Shown here in pieces: positions 28,206 to 42,470 of a stretch of DNA of 64,000 nucleotides. The DNA is taken from positions 1 through 64,000 of the forward strand of contig VXAU01003711.1 in the NCBI GenBank assembly GCA_013399695.1, given 5' to 3'. A program made the translations under genes and the position numbers. The number at the start of each line of letters is the position of its first letter. The first letter of the stretch is position 1. The notes under the pieces were generated by a model. That model saw only the letters and a program-made list of their open reading frames with translations. It was not told the DNA's origin and did not search any database. The DNA comes from Formicarius rufipectus. Lineage: Eukaryota; Chordata; Aves; Passeriformes; Formicariidae.

Positions 28206-29328
28206 TTGTAATTTTCCAATTTTCCTGTATGGAAACTTCCCCTCTTAATAGCAACCTGTTCTGATTAGTTTCGACAGGTCAAAGTCAAAACCTCACTGTT
28301 CCAGGCAGTCTGCTGGTAGGATGGGGCTGTTTGCTGGTGAACAGCCCAGCTGGGCCACTGAGCTTCCACACAGGTTCTGCAGATGGGAATCAGTGGTGTT
28401 CATTTAACTGTATTAAAGACGACTTTCCTTTAACAAGTATCTCATACTGCTTCTGACTGTTGCATCTTTCAGGAGGAGAAGTAGGAAGCCCATTCTGCTC
28501 TGAAGGGCTAAATGGGTTTGAGCTGTGAATAGTAGATTCTGGGGATTAGTGGATGGGTTAAATCCCACTACTCAGCCCAATCACCTTTAATCTTATTACA
28601 GTGCTCAGCTGATTAAAATCGGTGGTGATTCTAGTGGGGATGCAGCTTTCCTTAACCCATTTGCAGGTCTTCATGGACACAATTTTGGAAGCTGCACTGA
28701 GCTGCTGTGAGGTGCTGAGTGATTCACTTTTTTTGCTCTGTACCTTACACAGTTGAACCTTTCAAGAACGTAGTGTGTAAGCATCACTAATAATTTAATT
28801 GAGTGGAACAGTGCTTGGATTTAACCTTCCTCCTTTCCTGTAATAAAATCCTTGTTAATCGGAGTATGTTCCCATGGTTTCTCTTGTATGTTTAAAATCC
28901 TTAAAAAAGGAAAGAGGAAGAGAGTGTGTTTGTTATGGGGGAGAAGTTTGCCGGCTTGCCTAAAATCAATGCATCTAGAAGATTAATATATTAAAATGGC
29001 AAAAGAAACACTGCCTGTTCTTACTCTTCTGTTACTAATGACTCTGAGATAGAGCTGATCCGATTGGTGCCACATCCATCAGGAGAAAGTCCCAGTGCTA
29101 AATGGTACGGTGGAGGTGACAGCTTGTTAGTGCTGTGTGACATCATTAGCTGGGTACAAATACCCCTTGGATAGGCTATAAGCTTGCAAACACTTCTGTA
29201 GACTTGAGGTGTTTCTGGTACTTCCACAGGCTTGCTCATGCTGTTCATTGAAGTTCAGCGCTAAGATAAATTGGTTGGTGCATTGAAGAACAAGGGTCTG
29301 GAGAAGAGGAAACCTGCTTGGGATCTTA
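28206..29328. other. Gap between two CR1 copies, no gene seen
   Basis: About 1.1 kb of AT-rich unique-looking DNA between two separate CR1 insertions of the same orientation. Confidence 0.6.
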
Positions 29329-29690
29329 TATCATAGAATGTTTTGTGTTCAAAGGGATCTTGGAGGTTTCTTGTTCCAACCTCTGTGCCATGGGCAGGGA
29401 CAGCTTCTACTAGACCAGGTTTCTTCTGGCCCCATCTGACCTGACTTTGAACACTTCCACAGATGGGCATTCACAGGTTCTCTGAGCAACCTGTGCTGCT
29501 GCCCTCTTGAGTAAAGGGTTTCTTCATAACATCTGATCTATATCTCTCCTCTTCTAGATTTAAACCATTTCCATCACTGTCTACCTGTGTAAAAAGTTAC
29601 TCTCCTGTTTTTGTAAGCCCACCTTAAGTACTGGGCAGCTGCAGTGAGGTGTCCCTGGAGCCTTCTCTATGCTGAACAACCCCAGCGATG
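29329..29690 (-). mobile_element. CR1 LINE fragment (~360 bp, 3' part)
   Basis: Begins tcatagaatg...gttcaaagggatcttggagg...ttgttccaacc and runs through the CR1 3' segment to 'gctgaacaaccccagc', all reversed on the + strand. It diverges more from the usual CR1 pattern than the 27.2-kb copy. It is a separate insertion about 1.1 kb away, with its own 3' end. Confidence 0.88.
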
Positions 29691-30603
29691 ATCAATCAGC
29701 TGCAAAGTGGGAAGAGAACAAGGATCCCCAACTCCTTCTCTCCATTCCAGTTGCTGGACCATCCCCTCATCATTTTTTAATGATTGCGTGTATGAACCCA
29801 GTTTTCAGTCACTTTAATCCTGTAGAGCTCATCTGTTTGAGAATTTTAGCTATGACTGATATCCACCCCCCACTTAATTTCCCAAAAAGCTCACGGAATT
29901 ACACATTCCAGTCTTTGTAGCCAGAGCTCAGTTTCCTGCAAGCTGCCTGGCTGCTGGGAACATGGCTCCGTGTGCTGCCCAGCCCTCCAGGAGAGGGAAA
30001 GGACTCTTACTGAGTCAGAGCTTCTCTGGGATTGTGTAAAAGTTGAGTTCTCTGATTTGTAGGCACCATCACTTTTCATGCAGGAAAGAATTTGTATTTT
30101 TTATAAAAAGGCCCTGAAAATCTCTCAAGGTTCAATACCATATCTTAGTATTGGGTTGTTGCCGTCATATTCATGGAATGTTCTGCCACCTTTTGGTCCC
30201 ATCAAGGCTCTTCATTTCAGTCTTAAGAGTTAAGGCTGACAGTACAGATATTAAACACAGTTTGAAGAAGGGTGAGACTAGGAGCCTTTGCTGTCCTTTT
30301 CACCCAGAGGAACCCAGCCCTCTCTGAGTGCTCAGGCAAGTCAGTGTCTGCCCTGTTACCTGGAACTGCTGCCGTAGAGAGACTGAGGGTGTTGAATGCC
30401 ATTTTCTCATCTCTCACTCTAAATCAGATGTTTTCATTGTTGCAAATCACTATTACCTTCTTCACATTACCATTGCCCATTACCTCTGTTCTCTTCTGGA
30501 AGGGGACAGTGTATGTGTAGCCATGCCTTCATGTTCCCTCTGCAGCAAAACGGAATGAGGCATGTTGGGGTTTTGGTGTGTGTTTTGGTTTTGTTTGGGG
30601 TTG

Positions 30604-30624
30604 TTTTTTTTTTTTTTTTTTTTT
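30604..30624 (+). repeat. Poly-T tract (21 T)
   Basis: Longest homopolymer in the window, at the end of a T/G-rich block (30560-30600) made of gttttgg-type words. Confidence 0.9.
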
Positions 30625-30704
30625 AATACCCTTTAACTTTCTCAATTCACATGGATGCTGAATGTTATCAGTCACTGTGTGTGCCCAGCAGCTGTATTCA
30701 TCTG

Positions 30705-30724
30705 TGTGTGTGCATGCACACACA
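30705..30724. repeat. 20-bp perfect palindrome of alternating purine/pyrimidine
   Basis: tgtgtgtgcatgcacacaca is a perfect palindrome centred on gcatgc. It is fully alternating purine-pyrimidine, a composition that favours Z-DNA or cruciform structure. Confidence 0.9.
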
Positions 30725-31979
30725 TGGTTTCTGTTCTTCTGTGTACATGATGTTTACATGAAGGGTTAAATCTTTATTAAGTTAAAAATTAATTCAGTTC
30801 AAGAGTTACTGCAGTCTTCTACCTCTGCACAGACTAGCCCTCCCACGCCTGGAGGGGCAAGTAGCTTCCTTCTGGTGATAAAGAATCCATTTTTCAGTGA
30901 TATAACTAACTCATGCCTTGCTCTGTGTAGTGATGGTGTTGTGGAGAAGCCTCTGGTGAAGTGTGCTAAGGAGTTGTGTTTAAACTTGGGTTTCTCAGTT
31001 CCAAGGAGATGTCTGTTGCAAGTGTTAGAGAAGGATCCTGAAACTTTACTATTTCTCTTATACCTTGGAAGATTATATTAATCAAAGGATTTGATGCCAG
31101 AACAGATTTTTTTTGCCAACTGCTAATTGCTGGACACTTTGGAGTGGTGATTGCAGTGAGCTGTGGCCCACTGGTGTTTCTCCATTGTTTCTCCCAGAGG
31201 CTGACGTAAAATTAACCAAGGGATTGAGAATGAGGGCAGCATACTTGGGAGGGAATGGGGAATTATGCAAAAACCTGGCAGATTTTCTAGAGAAGAGGGA
31301 TCAAACTAAGGAGCTTTACCAACACGAAGCAGTGTCGAGGTCACTGACCCCTGCCAAGATATATGCCAAGTCTGTGGCTGGCTGCCTGCCTGTGGTATTG
31401 TTCTGGTGGATTTTTCTATATAAAGCACTTTCTCATTAAAGAATATTTTTATTGCATTCAGAGCAGGCTGCATAAATTTCTAATATTAAAAAAAAAAAAG
31501 AAACTCAAATATTTTGTGGTGTACTTAGCAGGATTTTTGATTGTGATCCAGCCTATTCCAATAGTGGTAGCTGTCTTAATGAGACCTACACTCATTAAGT
31601 GGTCCATGTATCCTGCTGAAGTTTTAAAGTCATCGACTGAATTTGTAGAGGTCACTGGCTGAACACTCAGAAACAGAACTTTCTTGAAGTAGTAAAGCAA
31701 CCTTTGATGACCATGACATCATAGAAGGGTACATAAAGAAATACAGAGAGGCTATTTCAATTTCTGAATTTTAATGTCCAAATGAAAGCTAGTTGGGGTT
31801 GAAAACAAACCAGGGTGAAAAAGTAAAAAGTCCATCCATGAATAAAAGAACAAGATTGAGGTGATGGCATCTGCTAGTTCCAAGAGCTGGTTATCATATA
31901 CTTCAGACAAGTTCACTTCCTTCTCTGCAGACAAAACCTCCTCTTTGATGGAACAGTTTTAAAATGCTGATCATGTCCA

Positions 31980-32017
31980 GGTGAACTTAAACATTTAAGG
32001 TGAACTTAAACACTTAA
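31980..32017. repeat. Tandem duplication of a 19-bp unit
   Basis: ggtgaacttaaacatttaa is followed directly by ggtgaacttaaacacttaa, one mismatch in 19. A local duplication. Confidence 0.9.
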
Positions 32018-35000
32018 AACCTATTTATCTTAAATAGTTAAAACATGAGTTATTAAATTAATAAGTTTAAATGCTGTCATCGTTTGCATGTAAAGTCAAG
32101 TCTACTTTCTTCTTAGTTTGATACAAATTATAAGTTTGAAAAGCCCAAACACCTAACACCATTTTGTGATGCAAGAGGAAATCAGAAGGAGTAAAGTGTT
32201 CTTACGTTGTCCCTTAAACAGGTGTGGTTTGTGTTACCGCTGAACCAGAATGGGCAAATGGCAGTGTAGGGAAAGGATCTGGCCCAGGAGACAGGGACAG
32301 AGGGATGACTAGCCATCCTGCCTGTCCCTGCTGCTAAATCTGAAACCACAGCCGGAGGTTTGCCAGCAGGTTCAGAGATCCAGAATGTTTTGGATTTTTT
32401 TTAATGCCACCCAGGCTGGAAGCAATAGTGTGCATCTATGGCAGAGAACCTCATTTTCTATTGAAAATACCTGTGTTTCTTTAGCTTGAGGAAAGGGAAC
32501 TTTCATTTTCTGATGTTCTTAATAGGAATTTTAATTCTAATTTACCTTTTTTCCCCTGTTGGAAGTCCAACCTGATTATAGTGGCTGATGCCTTGTGAAC
32601 CTCTGAAGCCAGAAACCCCTGCTTTGTTGTCTCTGCAGCTCTGAAATCCCAGCTTTCAAATCGTGTGAAGCATTATTCTCAAACTGTAACAGTTCACAAG
32701 GTATCTGCTAAAATCTTGTTCTGTTTCAATTGTGAAGCCAAAGAGGAACAAGATGCATTGTAACCTTAAGGTTAGATGTCTTTTTTTTTGGTGACCTGAA
32801 GCACTTTAAATGATCCTGAAGAGCACTGCTTCTTTTCCAAGTGTTTGTCCTACATCTCTGAGGAGACCTCTTCAGACATCTTCTGTTAACTTGTTCCTCT
32901 TTGCTGTCAGAAGAGCTTCTGTGGGAGAGCACACATGGAAACTGTGGTTTCAAGCTGTGTTGTGCCTGCTTACTGTGTGTTTTGGTTTTCAGTGAACTAG
33001 AGGAGTGTTGAGCTGCAGACCATGGGGTTATTATGTGCAGGCATTGGAGGTGTATTTTTGCTCTGTTAATGCATGTTTACATCTTGTAGGGTGAGCTTCC
33101 AGCTTTATTGGATGTAGATATCCACATCTGACACTGAGCATATGATACATAGAAGGACCCAAACAAAAAAACCACAGTCGTGCTCTCAGATCCCTTCCAT
33201 ACATTGTCTCCTTTGGAGTCTTGGCTTGCAGTTTTGGAGCGTTGGGCATTAGAATGTGTTGTAACCAAAGTCCATACTGTTGCTGTTATTCCACAGGAGA
33301 TGATGTATAGATAGAACCCTCTTTCTCCTCCCTGGATGTTGAACAGATGGTGGTGCTGGATAGGAGGCCTGTAAAGACTGAAGCTTTGCTGTCATACCTG
33401 TTGTTCCTGACTTGTCTGTAACCTGTAAGCTCTTTTCTTTGCCCTTAATCTGCTTCCTCTCCATTCAAAATTGTTTTCTGCCCAAAAATAAATTAATTGC
33501 CCAGAGGCATAAGCGTCCTTAAATTCTTTTCTTTCTTGATGAGAGCCAGAGCAACATGACTGTGGGCTCAAGTCGTTTTCCTATTCCTTTTTCTGTGTGC
33601 GGTCAGACCCATAGCACTCTGCTTTGTAATGGAGTAGGAATGTGTAGGGGTCAGTTGCTGAGTCCCAGTTGAGGAGCAGGGGACTTCCAGCTCTGGGAAC
33701 ATAGTTTCCTGAGCCACTGTAGCACAGCCCCTTGGAATCTGATCATTAAACTCTGGGAGAGCACATACGTGGTGGGATTTTGACACCTAAGAGCGATGTA
33801 ACAAAGTTGACGAGTAAGTGCCCATTCCTGTGGTCAGTTGTGTATCTGACTACTCAGCCTTTTAGCAGGAGATAAAAAATAAGAGGGTTGAAATTGTAGT
33901 ATTTTCCCAAAGCTCTTTTGCAATACAGTACTTGCTTTCCATTATGACTGATCCCACACTGGAATTTTTTTTTTTCTGAAAACAGTGGGTTTGTGAGGAG
34001 TGTTTATGTTGTTTCTAGCACATATCCGTACAGTTAATCAGTACAACTTTTGTGCAAAAAGGGACCCATGCTTATATTTCATTTTTAGTAAACCAAAGGC
34101 TGATAAGTTAAAGACCTGGAGACAACTTCCATAATTAAGACAGCACAGAAAACCTTGCTGATAAAGACTGCTTACTGCTGAAAGCCTGCCCTGTGGGATT
34201 GGATTAATTTCTCACTGATATCCCTGTTTAGGTGCTTTGTAAATGCTGCAGAGATAATAACACTGATGTAGTTCAGTGATGAAAACCCTTTTTCCATTTC
34301 ACAGAAAAGTCTGCTTTTCCAAACCCCAGCCATTCAGTTTAAAAATTATATTTCTGTGGAATAAATAAGGAAGGAGGTGGAAAGCAACTGCTTGTGTAGC
34401 TTCCAAAAAAAATTTAATATTCCCCAGATCTATGAAAATGATGGATCCCATCAGTCGAATGAAAACATTAGCCAAGAAAATTGGATTAAAGTTAATTTAA
34501 AACAGGATCCTGTAAGTAGGAAATTCCTGCAAAGTTGCATGAACTTGTCATTGTAACATCCTCAGGCTACAAGCAGGGTTTGACAGCCCTGCTGGGACAC
34601 AATTTGAAGTTGTCTAGCTTCACTAAAACACTTGTTTTTCTGACAGCTCAGCAAATTGCATCCATAAAAGGCAGCATGTAAAGATAAATGTTGTGCTCCA
34701 TCCATGCCTGTTTGTGTCTGCTTGGCACCATTTTGTTGACCACCTGTTACATGAGCCCTATTCGAAGCTCCTTCCCCTCTGGGGATGGCAGAGGTGAAGG
34801 GCAGTGCTTTTGTTTTCAAGGTGCTCTTTTACATCCAAGGAGAGAAACTACTCAGTGAATAAAGCCACCTGTCAGCTGAGAAGCACTGTTATACTATTGT
34901 CCAGTGTTTTTTTCTCTAGATAGATTTGAAAGAAAATCAAGGGAAAAGTCGGGAGATTCAACTATCCTTCAACAAATGCATTTTCATAAACCTGTTGCAG

Positions 35001-38000
35001 CTGGAATTAGAATGTACTCACCCAAAGATCCTTTTATCAGGCATAGGACCACTAATTTATTCCTCCTCTCAGTATTATTCAGAGTTCTTACAAAGGAATA
35101 AAAAGCCCAAGGTTAGTAATGAGAAGTTCTTCATTTAAAAAAGGCATAAGAAAAGAAACCTCAGTGATGTAAAATTATCTTTCAGAGCTAATGTAGAGCC
35201 CCCACTGTTAAAATGAAGGTCTTAATGCAGCTTCAGCAGAGTAGAAAGCATTCTGAAGAATGTAAGAAGATCAATGCCAAATGCATTATTGGACTTTATG
35301 AATCTTTAAGGCTTTCTAAAGGGAATAGCATGATACAAGGTTGATCAAAATTACTTTAGAATGTGCTGCCTTGCTGAAATGTGTTCATTGTAGCCCTCAG
35401 CCTCCCTTTAAACCATTCTGTGCCTTACATTCCAAGATATGGAATGGCTTGCATGGGTTTCTTTTTGTGGGGTGCAGGGAAGGTGTTCTGAAAGTTACAT
35501 GATTTAAAATATATTCAGGCAAGTACATTTTTAATGTCCATACAAGGATGTGTCCTGTAATGGTGCTGTCAGCTTTTGGCACAGAAGGTCAGGGCTTGAG
35601 GCTGATGTGTGTAGTCAACATGCAAATAACAGTGGTGAGAATGGACTGGAGAGAAAGCAATTACAGCCCCACTGAGCATCCTCTGTGTAGACTCTTCTGG
35701 GAAATAAAGATGCTCTTTTCAGTCTACTTCACATGCTGTTGGGGTAATTGACCACGACCCAAGCTTGGACTCTACAGATCCCACCACCATCTGCTGTCAA
35801 GGCACTTCTTGATGGCAGAAATGACACAAGAAGCCTGCCTCGGTAGCCTGTATTTCTGCCAGCTTGGCTGTGCCATTATCACTGTCTGTAGGGCCGTACC
35901 ATGAACTGAGTCAAGGAGTGGAATTAGATTAAAAAAAGTGTCCCCCTCTAATGGTTATTTTTAAGTGCTGTTTTTTCCCCCGTATCTCTCCACAGCCTTC
36001 TGTGCAGGTGCAGTGGCAGGGCTGTGCAAAGGTTGGCACCTGTGGCAAGGGTGGGGAAGTGGAGGAACACACCTCTGCAGCTGCCATCTCTGCTCCTCTG
36101 GCCAGGAGAGCTCATGTGCAGAGCACTTTTGTCTCTTTAAATGACGTAGCCTCTCTTGACGCCTGTCACTCACTGCGTGACCCTTGGGTTTTGAATTTTA
36201 TAGCATAAATCCTTCCTGTCAGAGGTAAAGGAGGAGGGATGTTGGGTCAAAGATCAAAGCAGCCCTGTGGGAGGCAATGAAGCTGTCAGTGTGTGTCACA
36301 GTGGGTCTTTGTACTGAGTCTTGTCACTCTTGGGTGTCCTGGAAGAGCGGGGTTGGTGCCTCGGGTGGTAGTGGTTCATGCACATATACTGTTCCCTGGT
36401 CCAGACTCTTGGAAGTGATGATTTCTTCCTTCTTAACTTCTCTTCCTTGGGTGGCTTTCTCAAGAGGACAACTGTGGTGTAAGAGTTGCCTTGGAGATGG
36501 TTGTGAGAGTGGCTGTGACATGCTGAGGGAGGTGGCAGAGGCAGCAGGGACGGGGCACGCAGGGGTAGCAGCGGATTTGTTACCCTCTGGTAACTAAATG
36601 GGGCGGGGAGGATGCTGTACTAGGGTGGGATTCTGAAGACTGCAAAATCCCTGACAGAGAAGAAACCAAGGACGGCCCTATTGAGAGCCATTGATTGATG
36701 GCATGTGTTAGGGTGGCTTCACAGAGCTTTTGTGAAGGGAAGTTGTGTCTTCCAAACAAATTATTAGTAGTAAATGGCAGTGGGATAAAAGAGATTCCTT
36801 ATATGGTTCTGTAACTAGTTAAAAAATCAGAGGGAAAGATGAAATGATGTGTTTTCTTAATGAAAAGGAGAAGTTAGTGCAATTTCCTGTTTGCCTAAGC
36901 TGAGAATATTACTCTGAGTGCAGTAAAAATCAGAATGTGGCAGGAGTGCAGAAGGACTTTGTGATGGTGAGTGTTGAATTCGTTGAGGAAAGATCTAGAG
37001 CATGATGGACTCTCACCATGCAGGAATGTGATGTGAGGATAATAGCACGCTCCAGTCTGTGCTATTCCCCTTTCATCAGCAGAGCAGTCAGAAACCAAAT
37101 AAATGTGGGATCTGAGTGAGTGAGGTATTGGAGCTCAAAGAGTTGAACTCTGAAGTTACTAGAAAGGTGCGTATGGTCCCTGGTGAGAAAGAATAGGTCT
37201 TGCAACACAGTATGTACTTAGAGAAATCTTGGAAACAGCGCAGTTTCTCAGAGTTCAGGCTTAAACCTGGGGTGGTGCTGCTGTTCAGCAAATCCCAACG
37301 CTAGCAGCAGCAGGGTGTAGAGGGGCACGTACTGACACCTGGTTGTTGTGTAGACGCTGACAAGCACACTGGGAAAGCAAACCCTTCCTATTGAATGAGC
37401 TGGTCTGCAAGCTTGGTATCTTCCCCAGAGTTTATTCAAGAAATGAGCTTTCTTCAGTTTTGTGCTCAGTTGTTAATTGCATGGAGATCATTCTCTACCC
37501 ATTCAGTGCCAAGAGAATATGCTTTCCAGTGAAGAGCCACTGGTGGGGTTTTTTTGACACAAACTGAAATCACTTGGATTTTGGATTCAGCAGTTTCTGA
37601 AAAGCAACTTTCAGATCTAGTGAGGGATTTGGAGTGCTCCTAGCTCCATTGCTCCAAACCTGTTATTCTTCTGTAGCTGATGATCCAGCTTGCCTCGACT
37701 GGATTACCGGGGTGAGTGAGGGGATGGAGAGATGGTCTTGTCTAAAGGAATTTAAAGCTTGCTCTGTTTTGCCCAGCTAAAGGGCAATAATCAATATATG
37801 TCTTCTCTGTAATGAGTACGAAGCTTAGACCTCAGAAAAGAGAAGAGTCAATTAAAGTAAAGAATGATATTAGAGCAAGAATGAGTGTGAGGAAGGTTCC
37901 TTCACCCTTAAAGCTGTCAGGTTCGGAATGGCATGCCAGTCAGTCATGGGAACGTGATCACAGCAAGATGGTGCTTATAAAAGGGGCTATAAAACAATTT

Positions 38001-40918
38001 GTCTATAGCAAACAACTTTCCCAGTCCTGCCACTGTGTAAAAAGGAAAGATAAAAGTTGTAAATAAATTAGTGTTTAGACCAATGTTATCACCTTGGAAA
38101 AAGGGAAGTAGAAAATTAGTTGTTTTTATTGAAAGGGTGAGCTGCATACCCAGTTAAACCTCCTAGACAAACACAGCCTCATTAGAGCTATTCCTGGCTG
38201 CTTATTCATTTGTGGCATTTGTGATTAAATGCTTAGGAAGACAAGACTCATTTAATAGTCCCTGGTGGGAATTTGGTTCAGGCATTATGATTTTAATGGA
38301 AAAGCAGCTGTGGCCAGCAGTGAATTTAGCTGTATTGGTAAAGAAAGAGCTGATCACAGGCAGTGGATAACAGACTGAAAGAAGAGGGTAAAGTCTGTAC
38401 CTCCTACCAAGGAGCAGCTGGGAAATACTCTCACTCATCTTTTGTTGTCTGCTCCTAGGTTTGTAGGTAGGAGTAAACCTTAGGGTGCTGTCTAGGTAAG
38501 TAGCCTGTCATCTGTAATTACTCTTTAAGAACTGGGATGAATTTGGGCAAACTGAAGGTGATGAGTCAGAACTGTGCAGGGTAGCCAGGTGCTGCAAACC
38601 ATTCAATTACAATGCCTTTTGGGAATTTGATTGTAATAGATTTTTGTATTTAATAACATAAGTGTGGTATTACTTAAGTGCAGTGGCTATTTGGGCCCTG
38701 ACCAGTGTTGTTAAAGCCTCTTGAAAGCAGTGGTAGGATGTGATGTTACTGCCAAGAGACTTGTGGCCACTAGTTTTATACCATGTCTTTAGATTTTTTT
38801 GAATCTCAGTAGGATCATTCCTAATCAAGAGTAATCTCAGAGCAGTGAGGGTAGAGTGGTCATTTCCTCCCTCATTTTACTCTGAGTTCAGAATCAAAAG
38901 TTTGGCCAGTGCTGATGTTGCAGGCACAGTGCTGATAGAAGTCTTCTTTCCTGATGGTTGAAACTGAAGTTCTCATTGTAATTTTTAGGCATTTTTGTTA
39001 ATCCTGACCACCTACTATTCTCATTTTTATCCTCCTTTTCTTTTGTAGTGGATAACAGTTTTACTTTCACTTCATGATAACCTGGTACACAGTCTAGCCA
39101 GGCACTGTTCAAAAAACTGCTTCTTTTGATGCAGATATGGAGAGCAATACTAACAGCAGGAGTATTTAAGTGCCTGTGATGCCCTATTATTCAGTAGGGT
39201 AGAGATGTGTCTAAAAGGTACTTCTAGTACTTTCTGAAGTTAATTTTCCTTGCAAGATCTTAAACTCAACACTTAAAGGTCTTGGCCATAATTATTCTGA
39301 TTGGAAAGTTGCAGAAATCTGTTATGTGAATCTAAGCAAAAGTTTCACCCTTCTCTAATGAGAATCAAAAGCAAAACGATTTCAGTAGTTATGATATGCT
39401 ATGATGAAATGCTCATCACTTAAATCTGTGCAGTTGAAAAGGTAATGAAATTAAGAAGCAGCTAGTGAAATGTGCTATAGATTGAATTTGCTGCTGTAAT
39501 CATGAGTCTGTTTGAGCCACATGCTTTTCCCCTTCATGTGTGCCTTGGGAAGTGCTGAACCAATGAGTTATTCTTCTTACCAAGAGCAAAGGGTAACATC
39601 TACTACTGTATTTTCTATTCAGTGTGTTTTTGTTGGATGTAAAACAGTCGCAGGGAAAGTAATAGAAATACCACACAACTGAGAAAAAGGAATCTGCAGA
39701 TTTTATTGCATTCATTCAATTACTGACATTGCAGTCCTGATTGTAAATCTTTGGACACGAATTGGCTTCTTGTGAGGATTCTCAGTTGCCTCCCACAGGA
39801 ATTGCCAGACAAGGTCACAACCGGGGTCTGTTCAACCCACCATTCCATCTTCAGCCGTGGTAGGGACCAGATGCTTCAGGGAAACGTGGAGCAAGGATTC
39901 TTAGGTATTAGAACCCATCTTTCTACTGGATCCCATCCTGGTTTACAATAGAGAAGGTTAGATGTACAAAACCTTGTGCTCTCTCACTGTTTGATGCTGC
40001 CGCCCCTACTCAGATCTTCTGGATGAGAAAGCAGGAACCTTGGTGGACACTTCACTTAGCTCTTCTTTGGTGACTCAGCTTGAATCTAAGTTTTAAGCTT
40101 GTTTTTTCCTGAAGGGCTATTTTGGATAGTGGTACAGTGCCATCTGTAGGGAAGTAGTTAAAGAAGCACAGAAAGGCATAAGCTAGAGGGACTGTGTAGG
40201 TGTAGAGATGGTAAAGAGTATGTCCCACTGCTTTCCATTCAACCATTGTATTACATACTCACTTGGATTTTAGTAGGAGTAAACAACACTCTGTCCTGGT
40301 TAGCCTCAGTCCTGATTGTTGGCCCTAGGATACCTTGTGTGAAAGTCCAACACCCAACCTGATCAAAACCAAAAAGTGGTCAGGAGCTAATGAGTTGATA
40401 AATGAGGCTGAAAGTCCTAAAAGTACTTGTAGTTTCAGTAACAAATTATTGCTGTAGATATTTTAAGTGAAATGCTGGTGTAGCAAAGATTTAACTTCTT
40501 TACCTGACTTCTGGTATGAACTTAGCAAAAGCACGTAAGTCCTCAGGGAAATCCATGTATGTGCTTGGCACAGGGTTATGGACTTAATGCACCCCAGTGC
40601 TGGTGGTACAGACTGTGGCACTGCTTCTATAGCTGAGCCTGGGCACAGCCCACACATTCCTTTGGTTCACCTTGCAGCTCCATGCTGAGTGGGCACCTGA
40701 GGGCTGTTTGTAAGTATTTGAGGAGTATAATAACCCAGGGGAGAAAGTTTCCACTTGGTGCTGCTAGGACAAATATAGATGATGCTAAATAGAGGAACGT
40801 AAGCTGAGATCGTCTGCAACATGGGAAATAAAAATTGCTTTGCAACTGGGCGTGACAAATTGAGTTCCTCTTTTGAGAATATCAACTATCTAAAAAACTT
40901 CTCTTCACCTTTCCCCTC

Positions 40919-40958
40919 ATATATATGTATATAATATATATATATACACATACACATA
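40919..40958. repeat. AT/AC microsatellite
   Basis: Imperfect (TA)n passing into (CA)n: atatatatgtatataatata then tatacacatacacata. A simple repeat with no coding content. Confidence 0.9.
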
Positions 40959-42250
40959 GGAAAGTTAAGATGGTACTTGCCAGACAAAATGCCTTATTAT
41001 TTCATTTGCCCAGATGTCAGCTCTCTGTCTTTTTCCAGTTTATTGTCTTTACATGTGAGGCTCTGAAATTACATGCCAAATGTTACATGTATCTCACAGA
41101 TTTGTACAAGAATTATACCGCTTTTCAGGCAAGCTCTTCAGACTCCTGATGGAGACACATGAAGTGTTGATATAGAGGTATGCTTGCTTTAAGTCTCATG
41201 CCGTTTAAAGAGTTATGCTGGTCCCAGCGTGCTTAGCAGTGTGTTAAATGCTCTCATCACTTTGCGAGGACAGGGCTCTTAACAAAGGGCTGGGAAATGA
41301 CTCTTAGGTTTGCTGTCTTTGTCTTTAAAGGATTTTGCCATCTTAATTTATGTACTGTGTACCTGTAAAGGCTGCAGCAGAACAGGGCATTTCAGGCTAT
41401 GTAGCTGCCTGATTAAATGCAGTTGCTCTGAGTACTGACATGGCATTTTCCATGCTGAAGGATGGAGTTGAATACCTGGACAGCTGCCGTCTAGACCCTG
41501 GTTACCTGGCTCTCTAATTTTGATGTGTTGAAGAAGGCAGTGCTTCCCCTTTGCTCGATTCCTGCCCTCTGTTCCCCAAACCTGCACTGAACTAGCACAT
41601 TTTGTTGCCATTGAATAAGATACTCTTGTGCCTGACATTCCTGGAGAATTGGAGTTGTCTTTGGACAAGTTCCTGTCAGAGCTTTTACAGACTTTCCCCT
41701 GGACCCTGTGAGACAGTTGAGCATGTTTTTTCCCACCTTTGCAGGACCAGCTGAAGACAATAGGTCTGCAGCCCCTGCTTTCCCTTTTCAGCTCTCCTAC
41801 GGTTCCTGATGGTAGATGCTTCCAAGTGAAGACCTTTGCACCTTTTTATAGCAGTGTTGAACCTTGCACAGTTGTGTTCTGAAAGAAATACTTGAGGGAA
41901 GTCCTGTACTCCCTAAGTAGAGGTGAGGAAACATTAGGTGGGAATGAAAGCCTTTTTCTCTTGACAGATGTCTGCTTGTACTTTGATTCAGTTTCTGCAG
42001 GAGAAAGAGGAAGACTCAGCTTCTGTGAAAATAAAAGGAATTTTCTAGCTATTCTTTTGATGCTGGAGATTACCCAAAAGTTACTGCTCTGGCAAGGTTA
42101 CCTGTAATCCTGTTAGCTCAAAAGTGTACCTCAGTGAAATTTTGATATTGAGCAGTTGGTGATAGGTAAGCCATGCTGAGTTGTTTTGTTTTCCATCTTA
42201 GTTAAAAAACAGCTTAGAAATACTAGTTTAAAACATCGATGACTCTGTGT

Positions 42251-42256
42251 TTTAAT
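42251..42256 (-). terminator. Possible polyadenylation signal (ATTAAA)
   Basis: The minus strand carries ATTAAA about 215 bases past the TAA stop of the gene model. This variant signal is common by chance in AT-rich DNA. No AATAAA was found closer on that strand. Confidence 0.2.
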
Positions 42257-42470
42257 GACAGATCTCAAAGTTAGATCCAAACCCACAATTAGATATTCCA
42301 GCTGACAGACTGTGTTTTGAAAACCATTGTTCAGGTTAACTTGGGGATATGCATGGGAAAGGGGTTTTTCTTACCCATTACAAGTCAGACCTACCAATTT
42401 TCCCGTTGATGGGATGTTTTATGAATTAGTGCATTTTGTAAGAAGGGGTCAGGAAAGTGTCAGCTTACGT

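Larger units (their letters stand above)
29691..42250. other. No gene seen downstream of the minus-strand gene
   Basis: Holds the palindrome, T/G tract and poly-T at 30.56-30.72 kb, the 19-bp duplication at 32.0 kb, a GC-richer patch at 36.0-36.6 kb and the AT/AC repeat at 40.9 kb. A strong acceptor/donor pair at about 38.46-38.50 kb on the + strand encloses 37 bases with stops in all frames. Confidence 0.55.

Noticed and set aside
38458..38494. 37-nt + strand segment with strong acceptor and donor
   Set aside because: Stops in all frames and no partner; treated as a chance splice pair.
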